From Monarcha castaneiventris obscurior (lineage: Eukaryota; Chordata; Aves; Passeriformes; Monarchidae), in the NCBI GenBank assembly GCA_026261815.1, contig JAMPIT010000493.1, forward strand, positions 8,759,501 through 8,823,500: a stretch of 64,000 nucleotides of DNA. The letters are read 5' to 3'. The notes beneath the pieces are model-generated. The model was not told the DNA's origin. It ran no database searches and saw only the letters and a program-made list of their open reading frames with translations. The position numbers and the translations under genes are program-made. Positions within the stretch are counted from its first letter, which is position 1. Each line of letters starts with the position of its first letter. Of this stretch, positions 12,210 through 22,682 are shown piece after piece.

Positions 12210-14349
12210 CTTTTACTCAAAGGCTGCCAAGGAAAAGTTGGACCACAGAGCAAGAGGCAGAGAGCTCAGTAGATCCTGGAGGCCAAGGATTAAGCCCATT
12301 GATCTTTGCAGGAGATGAAGGCTGCCCACATCAATTCCAGGCAGATACACAAGCAGCAGCCACATGCACCATGTGGCAGCAAAACCTCCAGAGCTCATGG
12401 CAAAGGATGGCAAGGGTTTAATGGAGTAAACTGTGACATTAGCTGGGAAAACTCTGCAGGAAGGGAGGAGGGATATTTCCCATACACGTGTGGGATCATT
12501 ATATTACAGAGACTTTCAGCACCATCTCATAAGAACACTGAAAAAGACCTTACAAGAGACTGAAAAAAATCTCACACCTCTTAACATCCTGCACTTTTAA
12601 CCAAAGGCTGAACTTGCACAGAGAGCAATGCTTTTCATATTTAAATCCCATCAGCACGATGGCAGGCCAGGAGGAAATATATCCAGGCTTTGGAGCCCAG
12701 CTATCAAGGGGGAACATAAAAATGGGGTCAGCTGGGAAAAGAAGATGACAGACATCCCAGGGTGGCCACCAGCTCAGTGTCTGGCTGTGAAAGGTAGCAG
12801 TCACTCTGTTCTAGCAAGTCTCCTTCATCCTAACGTGGGTCTGGTGCTCCAGATGCTCCGTGGAGGAGCAGGAGCTGCTCCCACATCTCCAGGAGAGCCA
12901 AGTCCCAAACCCCTGTGCTTTAAGATGGTTTGTAGCACAGCTGGGTGGAGCTGTAGAAGTGATGGGAAGTCGTGGAGGTCTGTGAATGTTGCCTCCTGTG
13001 CCATCCCAAGGGATTTCTGCCCTGGCAGGGCACGCCAGGGGCTGTGGTCCCAGTGCCTGTCCCTCCTGCAGCCCTGGCGAAGGTGCCCGTGCACAGCCAG
13101 CACAGGAGCCAGCAGGTCCCTGTGCCAGGCACTGCAGCCCTGCTCCTCTTGGATCCCTGCTCCCCGTGCTCTCTCCTGTGTTTTGGCACTCCAGCACACA
13201 GCAGCTTCCAGCTACTGGAGCTGGTGCTGCTTTCATTCGCTGCCAGAGAAAACTCTGAGCCCGCAGCTCTGACCAACCATCGGGCCTACAGCTCCCAGCC
13301 CTCAGAGGCCTTTCAAAGCAGCTCTTTCTTTTGAGTGTGGGGGAAACCATTGGCTTTGGGGAGAGCTGCTGCTTCTCCTTGGATCTGGGGTGTTTCTTCA
13401 TCTCTGCTCGTGCAGACAGACTCTAAATTACCCATTTTCAGGGAGCTGGGCAAGGCTGTCCCACCCCCAGGCCTGCTTTTGGGCCCTCCTGAGCACCTCT
13501 GTCCCGGGCAGCACAGGGAGGAGGATGCCCAGGCTGAAGGTGGCCACAGGCCTGGTCCCACCCTGCTGCAGCTCTCCCACAGACTGACAGACACCTCCCT
13601 GGCCCACCCGGGGCAGCTGCCAGCCCCCAGCCAGGGGTCGGGGAGGGGACCTGGCTCTGACATCTCTCAGAAATCTACCTTTCCTAACAAGGCTAAGAAG
13701 ATGGCCCCTTAATTAGATGGGAAAAGTACATCAAGCTCATTAACTAATTACGACGGAAAGTCCCTGCAGCAGATGCCTGGATTGCCTAAAGTACTGCTTA
13801 CTCTTAACTGCTAACTTTGAAAAGGATTCTGCTATTAAAGCATTATTTTGTTCCAAAAGCACAACAAAGTCATTTATTTTTTATCGTGCCTCTCCAAACT
13901 AATCCCTTACAGCTTTTACAAAGCATTGTGTGAGAGAGGCAGGGGCTGGGGGCATGGGAAGGTTGCTGGGACCCTCCCCAGAGGCAGCTGCCTTCGGAGG
14001 GACCATCCAGTGCCTGACACACTCCAGCTGCCTCCAACCGGTGCCTCTACAGCCCTGTCAGGAGCAGAATATTAAATGACCTGAGGGATGAGGGCTGAAG
14101 CGTGAACTTATCAAGCAGCCAAGAATAAACTCAGCCAATAACCTCCCTGTGATCAGCAGGAGACTGTCCTCCTTTCCCTTCTAGTGGGAGCTGATAAAGC
14201 AGGAGAAGGAGATGGATCTTGTGGCTACTCCTCATTGCACCAGATAAGGACGTGAACTAGAAATGCCATTTATATCTCTGAGCACCCATCCCTGCTCCTG
14301 CACCAGCTGGGAAGGCACTGCTGGGATGTTGGAGCTGCACTATCCACAG

Positions 14350-14560
14350 GTGGGATATTGGGAAGGAATTCCTGGCTGTGAGGGTGGGCAGGCCCTGGCA
14401 CAGGTTCCCAGAGAAGCTGTGGCTGCCCCTGGATCCCTGGAAGTGTCCAAGGCCAGGTTGGACGGGGCTTGGAGCAGCCTGGGACAGTGGAAGATGTCCC
14501 TGCCCATGGCAGGGGGTGGAACAAGATCATCTCTAATGTCCCTTCCAACACAAACCATTC
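14350..14560 (+). mobile_element. CR1 LINE 3' fragment
   Basis: GGGATATTGGGAAGGAATTC, the GGTGGGCAGGCCCTGGCACA block and the GGAACAAGATCATC 3' end mark it as CR1. Confidence 0.9.
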
Positions 14561-16557
14561 ACCCCAATAACATTTCCTCCCCACTAACTCCCAATCAGAA
14601 CTGAAGAAGCTTCAGAGAACTGCAAAAAGGAGCACAAATTTGGCAACCGCCCAACCCAAGCTTCCCCAAGCCTGAGGGACCCCAAATTCTCCCTGAGGAG
14701 CAGCAGCTGGAGCTCACCAGTAGCCCTTGGGAAGGAGGCAGCGCTCTCCATCATCACCCCTACACAGGAGAGCTCTCCAGGTGTGTGTTCCCCAAACTAC
14801 AGAGAGCAAACCCCAAATATTTTCCCTCCTCCCCTCTCGAGGCCGAAGGAATGCCTCAAAACATTTCTAATTGTGTAATCTCAGCTGTCATATGACCTCA
14901 GCAACAGAAAATGGCCAGATTCAGAGGAAATTCTTGGCCTAAACCTATCATTAACTCTTCCCCCCACCCCCCCCAACCCATTTTAAATAAACAAACAAAC
15001 AAATGAAAGACCCCGCAGCCCCGCAGGGGTGGTGTTGTTGTTTTCCTTTCCCTGGAAAGCCTGAGGAATGGCATGGTCAGGGAAGCCCAGCTATGTGAGG
15101 GCTCCATGGAAGCCACCCGGCCCCAGGCACCCGGCCCTGTGCTCACGGGAGCATTGTCAGCCAGGAAAGCCATAAATCGCCCTCAGGACGGGAACCTGGA
15201 GACCAAAGCCATGCAACTCAAACAGGCTCAAAGCAAAAGAGTCCCTTTAGTGTGAGGGTGGTCTGTGTAAAGTTAGGAGACACCTGCTAGCAAGCCCTGA
15301 GACACAAGCATCTGTGTAAACTCGCCCCCTCCCTGCGCCCGCAGCCCTGAGAAGGTGTTGAATGAAGCAGTTTTCATGAAAAAGGCTCTGTTTGGGGCAG
15401 CTCTAAGGCTCCCATGTACCCAAGCTAAACAGAGCCGGGGCTGTGCAGCCCTGGGATGGATTACCAGGGACCACAGGGAGGCCTATTAATTATGGTGACA
15501 CGCTGATCTGCTGCTCACCGGGGGCTGGGGTTGGGTGTCGGGGTGATAAGAGCTGCTCTGTGTGAGGGGCTGGGGCAGCACAACAGAGCCCAGGGCATCT
15601 GGGGAAACCAGAGCATGAGGGGGGAGCCCCAGTGAGCAAATCCTGAGGGCTGAGAGTTCGGGGGGGTCAGCCTCAGCCCCCTGAACATCCCCGGGCCAGG
15701 ACTGGGTTGGCAGCACAGATTTTGGCCATCCCAGCCATGGTCCTTCGCCCCCTCGGATCAGCAGCCAGCAGGATTTGAGCACTGATTTATCTTTAATTGG
15801 GAAGCAAAAGCTAAACAGTGAACCCTCTATACACAAGGCCATCACACCTTCTTATGAATTAAACAGTGGAAATGCTGGAGCTGGCAAAGCTGGAATCTGG
15901 AAATACCAATATTTCACCAAAGCAGTTTTTAATATGCAGAAGTGTCATACGCATCGCTCTGAAGTTTCTAGCTGTAGGTGAAATCTTCTCATCATCAACT
16001 CTCAATATAATATGTGCTTATCTTAAAGGACATTTACTTTCCTGTGCTTACGGCCTGTATTTGAATTGTCAAATGACACTTTGCTGAAATTATTAAAACC
16101 TAGAGGTCACAGGGAGCCCGACTTGAAAGCGGGAACACACATTCTTTCGTCTGAGCAAAAGTGCATATTTGGAATTTTAAATGCAAATTTTTTTTGGAAG
16201 AAGAATCGCTTTTCTGGCAGCCAAGTACAGATGGAACATTTGAAAGAAGGTTCTGCTTTAATTTTTGACAAGTGCTGTGAATAGACAGCTTGCTCTGCTG
16301 GGAGCAGGGAGGGATGGGGCAGAGCCCCGACCCCAACAGGAGCCTGGTGGGGGTGAGTGGGGGTCTCACCCTCACCCATCCCTCTCTGGTGGGTGTTTTA
16401 CAGCAGGTAAGACGGGAGCAGACTGTGGGTGAGCTGGCAGCTTGGTCCCTTGGAGAGGGAGGCAGGACAGGGAGGGCTCTGAGAGTGCTGGGTGCTGTCC
16501 CCCACCAGCCTCCAACCTCTTGTCCCAAACGCAGCAGAGAGCCAGGCTCAGGCTGCT

Positions 16558-16818
16558 GGGATCCCCAGGTTCTGGCTGCTGGGATACCCAGGCTCTGGCT
16601 GCTAGGATCCCCAGACTCTGGATTCTGGGATCCCCAGGCTCTGGATTCTGGGATATCCAGGTTCTGGCTGCTGGGATACCCAGGTTCTGGATTCAAGGAT
16701 CCCCAGGCTCTGGATTCTGGGATAGCCAGGCTCTGGATTCTGGGTTACCCAGGCTCTGGCTGCTGGGATACCCAGGCTCTGGATTCAAGGATCCCCAGGC
16801 TCTGGCTGCTGGGATCCC
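16558..16818 (+). repeat. 23-bp minisatellite
   Basis: Eleven full copies of a 23-bp unit such as GGGATCCCCAGGCTCTGGATT plus CT, then an 8-bp partial. Two variant positions alternate (CTGGCTGCT/CTGGATTCT, GGGATAC/AGGATCC), indicating past rounds of unit duplication. It is intergenic, with no gene nearby. Confidence 0.97.
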
Positions 16819-18422
16819 TGCACAGCTCGAGCTGAGGGAAGGCAGGCAATGTCTGGCTGATATACCCTGACCCCAGGAATGTTTTCTTTCTGAGGGATAA
16901 GATTTCTCTCTTCCCCTTCCTCCTGCTTCCTTTTAGGGTGCTCAGTGAACAGATAGGAAGGGGAAGTAAAGGTGTTCAACATCTCTCTCAAAAAAATCCC
17001 CCAGTTAAACACCTCATATGACATTTAGAGATCAGCTGTAACCCTCCTGCTGTGCAGAGGCTCCTCAGGTGAGCCAGGGTGCATTCCAGGACGTGCCTCC
17101 CTGTGAGGCCAGACCATGCCAGAAGCACTCAGGCAAGGAGCAGGGAGGCAGCAGCATGAGAGGGGATGAGAAGCCACCGTGCCCAGGTGCAGAGCCTTTG
17201 TGGGGAGAGCACACCCTGCCCAAGCAGTGTGGATCTGGACACAAAAACCCCTGGGCCTTTCCAAGGCAGAGCTTTCCTGACACCTCTCAGCTACCCCTGG
17301 GCTGGGTTTTGGTCCATATTGCACCAAAGCTTCAGAAGATGCTTTTATTCTGTGAGAGCTGCAGGGAGGAACAGGAGCAGCAACACAGGGCTGAACCTGC
17401 CCCTCCACCAGCCTCCTGCCCATCCAGGAGCTCCCTTTGCTCAGAGGGAACACTGGAATGGGAAGAGCTTCCACAGGGCAGCCCAGGCAAGGCTTGGTCC
17501 GTGGTCACCATCTGTGAGCAGCAAGCCCAAAAGCAGCAGGAGCCACCAGGCCTGTGAAGGCTGCACTGGCTCCCTGCCTATCCTCTCCCAGGTGTCCTCT
17601 CCTGGATGAAGGTGGTTGGTATTTTAACATTTAATGCAAAGGATGAAGACTCAGCTCCCTACAGCCCTGAGATGAGTCTGGTGCTCCTGCTCCCTCACCC
17701 ACAGGCTCCATGAGTGACAAAAACTCACTGCAGCCCCAACCCCAGCACCTGGAGGTGAACAGCAACAACCTAGAGGTCACTCTGAAGGGAGGGGATAGAG
17801 GAAACCTCAACATGGTGGCAGAGCAAGGCTGGGAAGAAATTTCCTGCCACGAAAGGCTCTTCCCTTTTTTCCCCTTCCACCACAAAGAGAGCTGAGGTTT
17901 GAGGTGTGCAGGCTCCTGGCTCCAGCTGGTGCCAGAGGCAGTGACACCATCATCACTACACTTTCCAGAGCAAAGACCCCAGTCTCTGGGCCATGCTGAA
18001 ACCCAGGTTGTTCACCTCTGCCCAGGTATTTCCCCTACCCAACCTGAACCCTTTCACACAGATGTGCTCACAGCCACCCCTTCACTTCCCTGCCAATCCC
18101 AGCCCTTCTCTAACATGATGTGACCTGACTTAACTATGACATGCCCAGAGAGGGGGACACTGCCTGCCAGCTCCTCACCCCCCTCTCCATCAGCAGAGGC
18201 TGCTCCTCAGCCCCTTCCCATCCCTCCTGGAGAGCTCCTCGGTGCTGATCTGGAGTTTGGATGCAGTGTTGTTTTTATATATAAATGACATTATGACAAA
18301 TGATGAAGGATTAAATTACACTTCAATCAAATCATGCCAAACCAGTAGGGATTGAGGTCCCAGTGGAAAGTATACATGGAGTTCCTCAGCTTCCTGATTT
18401 GAATGACTTTGTTCTTCTTCCA

Positions 18423-18482
18423 GAGAAAAGGGGAGGGGGGGGGACGAAGGAGAAGAGAGGGAAAAGGGAGAGGAGGGGGGGA
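18423..18482 (+). repeat. Polypurine tract
   Basis: About 60 bp almost wholly G and A, with runs of up to ten G. Confidence 0.9.
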
Positions 18483-18985
18483 TTTGGCCTAAAATGAAAC
18501 ATTTTCCTTTTAAGTTGAACATTTGAAAATGGCTGGGAGGAAAGAGCTGAAACACTGTAATGGCTGATACTGAAGAACAGCCTGGGACTTTTGCTTTTCG
18601 AGAACAGAAGCCAGGGAGAGAGCTGTGGTGTGAAAAAGGCAACGCTGTGTGCCTTGAAGGGGAAGGTGTTTGCAGCAGCCCATCTCCTGCAGACACTGAG
18701 AACCCCCTGCAAGGCACTAACCCAATTAGCTTTGCTAGAGCTGTGCTGTGCAAAGGCAAAGGACTGACAGTGGTTTTGGTAAAGGCTAAAGACAGCTTCC
18801 CTCTGCCTTGCACTCCATCGGAGGCGCTTTATTATCTTTGTGTTACCACATCTTGCAAAGCTTGGCTCCAGAGCCTCCAGCTCTGCAGCTCTGTCCAGCC
18901 AGAACCTCTCTCCTCACTCCCAGCACTGTTATGAACAAATCCTGCAGAAACAGCCACTCCAGGGATGAGTTTCCCTGGAGAGAGA

Positions 18986-19042
18986 CAGGCAGACAGACAG
19001 ATGGACAGCCAGGCAGACAGACAGATGGACAGCCAGGCAGAC
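18986..19042 (+). repeat. 24-bp tandem repeat (2.4 copies)
   Basis: Two perfect 24-bp copies rich in CAGA/GACA words, plus a 9-bp third. Confidence 0.95.
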
Positions 19043-19148
19043 ACTGCGTTGTAGGATTTGCTTTAAGCACTTTGCCCTGAAGGTTGTATCCAACACAACC
19101 CACCTCGTGCTTATTTCTGGGTGCAGACCTTGGGTGTTGTGTCCAACA

Positions 19149-19188
19149 GACCCCGTCAGGCATTGGGATGAGGTCAGGCATTGGGATG
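19149..19188 (+). repeat. 20-bp direct repeat
   Basis: The phrase GTCAGGCATTGGGATGAG occurs twice in a row. It lies just before a CR1 fragment. Confidence 0.8.
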
Positions 19189-19206
19189 AGTTGCCCAGGT
19201 GGAGTC

Positions 19207-19349
19207 ACTGTGGAAGTGTTCAAGAGGCATCTGGCTGTGGCACTTGGGGCTGTGGTTTAGGGATGATTATGGTGGTGTCAGGGTGATGGTGGGACTGGAT
19301 GACCCTGAAGGTCTCTTCCCACCTCGATGATTCTGTGATTCCGTGATCA
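19207..19349 (+). mobile_element. CR1-like LINE 3' fragment, diverged
   Basis: It has GGAAGTGTTCAAG, GGGACTGGATGACC and the terminal GATTCTGTGATTCCGTGA words typical of a CR1 3' end; the middle differs from the other copies, suggesting another subfamily. Confidence 0.8.
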
Positions 19350-21060
19350 GTGAAAGCCCAAACAAATCAAGGAGAAGACACCAGGGTCCCCTTTGGCTCA
19401 AAGGTTGCCACTGAGGGACAAGCAGGTTGATTCAGGCGTGACACACTCCAGGATGGCATCAGTCTGACGAGCTCAGAGCAGCTCAAAGCCTCCCTGGCAG
19501 ATGAGAACAACATCTCAGTGAGCAGTTCTGAGAGCTGTGGCTCCGTGTCTGCATGGGAACCACGTTCTGGCTGAGCCAGAGAGGCCACAAGACCTGTCCC
19601 ACCTCCCCTTTTGATTATTTCTGTCCTCACACAACACACGCGGCCTGCACGTGGTATCTGTGATGGACAAGCTCCTCTCTGGTCACATCATCACATTACT
19701 GCTCTAATCTTGCCAAAATTAAAGGCAAAAAGAGCCCCCCAGCAGGTCTAAAATCCCACTCTCAAGGCAGGGAAAAGCCAATTCCACTGAGAAAAGAGCC
19801 AAGCCCACAAAAGAACCCACGTGCACACATCTGCAAGTATGCTCAGGCACACACTCCTGCTCCTCAACAGGATAAAATCAGATCATCCCTTTCCCAAAGT
19901 CCTTTTGCTATGATTTTTCTCCTCGTAGTAACAGGCTTTGCAAAGTATTTTAAAGAACAATTCAGCAATAATTCCCAGGAAACCATTTGTTACCTGTGGT
20001 TAACGTCCAATCCGCTCACATGGCAGCTCAACTTTCTGACACAGAAATCCAGGAGAACACTCAGAGAAATCAAGACCCAAATTGGTTCAGCCTCTGAGGA
20101 TAATAACGACTTAGAAATATGTATAAATTTAAGTGGTTTTGAATAAGGACAGCATTTCAAAAAGCACTCGAATTGTTACTTTGAAATAAGCCATTATTTT
20201 CTGCTTTTTTAAATTCCAGTCTTTAATAGGGGATGAGACCCAGACTGCCAAGAACCAAGGAGAGTTTTTGATGCAAATGAAAAGCGGCATTTAAGAAGTG
20301 CAAGTATCCCATAATAGAGCCCACACCACATTGCCAGCTCCCAGGCCTTCCTGGAGAATCCATCCAGCCCAGGAGACCAGAGCAAGGGAGTTTAGAGGCC
20401 CCCTGGCCCCATGGCTGAGCTGGTTTGTGCTGGTGAGGCCTCAGGGCTCACACCACAGCCCCACATTCAAGGGTTTCCAGTCAAAAACTGCAGAAATTCC
20501 AACCTGGAGTCAGACCCAGACACACATGGGCAGATGTGGCCACGCAGGGAAGGCATGGATGAGAGGAGAGGTCCTGAAGGCTCCTTGGACTGGTTTTACT
20601 GATTGTACCCCTGCCCAATGTCCCAGGAAAAGCTCTGTGTTTCAGTGGGATTGATAAGGAAAGCCCCTCTATCCCCCAGGGCCATACGTGGAGAAAAAAC
20701 CTCTGGCAAAGAAGCATTGCTGGGATGAACACGAGTGATTCTCACACCCATCAAAGAGTTCAGGATCTCCACACTCAAACCCTCCATGGACACCCACTCC
20801 TGGCAGTGCCACAGCTCCCCAGGCCACTGCCTGGTGGGTGAGAGGGGGAAGAAGCAGCTCTTGGAGAAGGCAGCAGCAGGACCCAGGCGCTCCCTGCCCT
20901 CCCCACGCAGAGAGGAAGGAGCAGGACGGTGCCTTCCTCACTCCCAGTGCCAGAGGCTCCTCCTGGGTGGCCAGGACACAGCTGTGCCCTGGGAGAGCAG
21001 AGCCAGCTCTGCCAGGGAGGAGCTGAAGTGGTGGGGATGGGATGGAAGGCAGTGGGGGGA

Positions 21061-21275
21061 ACCATGGAATCATTAATGCTGGAAAAGACCTTTAGATCAT
21101 CAAGTCCAACCATGACCCAGGACCACCACTGACCCCTGTCCCCAGGTGCCACATCCAGGTGGTTTTTTAACACTTCCAGGGGTGGTGACCGTCCACCTTG
21201 GGCAGGCTGTTCCATGCTTTACAACCCTTCCCATGAAAAATTTTTAATAATATCTAATCTAACCCCACCGTGGTG
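21061..21275 (-). mobile_element. CR1 LINE 3' fragment, different subfamily
   Basis: It begins ATGGAATCATTAATGCTGG, includes AGACCTTTAGATCATCAAGT and the AGGCTGTTCCATG block, and ends at the ATATCTAATCTAA word. Minus orientation. Confidence 0.85.
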
Positions 21276-22061
21276 CATCCCCAGAGGATGAGGCTGCCCC
21301 TCATGTGGGGGCTGCCCCACAGCACGTGGGAGGGGGGAAGGTGGGAGCAGGGAGGGACCTGGCACGACAGGGGAGAGACAGCAGAGCGGGAATGGGAGCT
21401 GGCCCTGGACAAAAAGCCCAATTAAAGCGTCCTCCTGCAAACAAACATCCCCACAGCCCAACTTTTTCAAAGGTGGCTCAGGAAAGAAAAGGGCCACAGG
21501 ATCGGCAGGATCAACCTAAGTCATGTACATCTATTTAACAAGAAAACTCATTGATAAGCAAACCACCTGATGCTTGCACAGCAGAAAAGAAAACACCTGG
21601 TTCTGCCTGTGGGTTGATAAGCCAATATCTTTAATCTTTTTTTTTTTCTCTTGATGACTGAAGTACACACTCTGTGCGGCCCTATGCTCCAGCCACATTG
21701 GTAATAGTAACAAAGCTTTGATGTCCCCCTCATTCAACAGAATGTTGTTTAGTTCAAAGCGAAGAACAGAGGCAATTCTTTGCTTTTAAATTATTAGCTC
21801 CCTAAGTCTTCTGTAATGATATAGTTTGACTGAAGTGTGCAGTTTATTAACTACATAAAGACGATATTATTAGAGCGGAGAAAGGCAGCCGAAAGTTTTG
21901 CCTTTCAGCTCAGCAGCAGGGGTTTTTGATACTTTGATCTCAATCAATGCTAAATGTCTTTGTGAGATAGAGGGAGCAGCAGAAATTACCTTTGGCACCA
22001 TGACTACATCAATTATTTAGTTCTTTTTCTTATAAATTAAAGTGTTCTTCAACTTTTACCC

Positions 22062-22104
22062 CAATTTTTTCTTCCTCTTCTTCTTCTTTTTTTTTTTTCC
22101 CTTC
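22062..22104 (+). repeat. Polypyrimidine tract
   Basis: About 43 bp of T and C with TTC repeats and a T run. Confidence 0.9.
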
Positions 22105-22429
22105 AGTTATTTGGTGGGGGGGAAAAAGCTGACTGGAAGAAGTCTGGCTGTGAGTATTAATAAAAATTCCACTGACCTTTCCTAGTCCTGGTCTGGGAGG
22201 GTCTTCTCTGTGTGAGGGGGTGGATTCACGTGAACAACAACAGCAAAAGGGGGGCTTGGGGTAATGAGCTGTTTAATCAAATGACTGTGTAGGCTCTTAT
22301 TCCAAATTTGTCTATATTTAGCCGAATTTCTTTTTTTTTTTCCCCTTGGTCTTTTCCAGTGTTGCTGGTATTAATGCAGCTGAAAAAATGGGACATCTGA
22401 AAAGAAAGGTGGAGGGAGACTATTTACAG

Positions 22430-22682
22430 GAGCAAGTAGTAACAGGACACAGAGAATGGCTTCCCACTGGCAGAGGGCAGGGCTAGATGGGATATTGGGA
22501 AGAAATCCTTCCCCGTGAGGGTGGGCAGGCCCAGGCACAGGGTGCCCAGAGCAGCTGTGGCTGCCCCTGGATCCCTGGCAGTGCCCAAGGCCAGGCTGGA
22601 GCAGCCTGGGATAGTGGAAGGTGTCCCTGTGGAACTGGGTGGGCCTTAGGGTCACTTCCAACCCAAAGCATTCCACGATTCC
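22430..22682 (+). mobile_element. CR1 LINE 3' fragment
   Basis: CAGAGGGCAGGGCTAGATGG, GGATATTGGGAAGAAAT, the GGTGGGCAGGCCCAGGCACA block and the terminal ATTCCACGATTCC. Confidence 0.9.

Larger units (their letters stand above)
10276..16557. other. Intergenic, no gene seen
   Basis: Two CR1 fragments lie inside. The 13700-13860 stretch is AT-rich with TTAATTA and TAATTA homeodomain words. A moderately CpG-rich patch at 11090-11340 shows no exon I can recognise. A 214-codon open frame at 12628-13272 has no domain and overlaps equally long frames on the other strand. Confidence 0.65.

Noticed and set aside
12628..13272. 214-codon open frame in intergenic DNA
   Set aside because: No recognised domain, equally long frames on the opposite strand, no splice-site pattern.
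16290..16870. Plus-strand frames of 140-180 codons over the 23-bp minisatellite
   Set aside because: Repeat-driven open frames with no domain, found in two frames at once.
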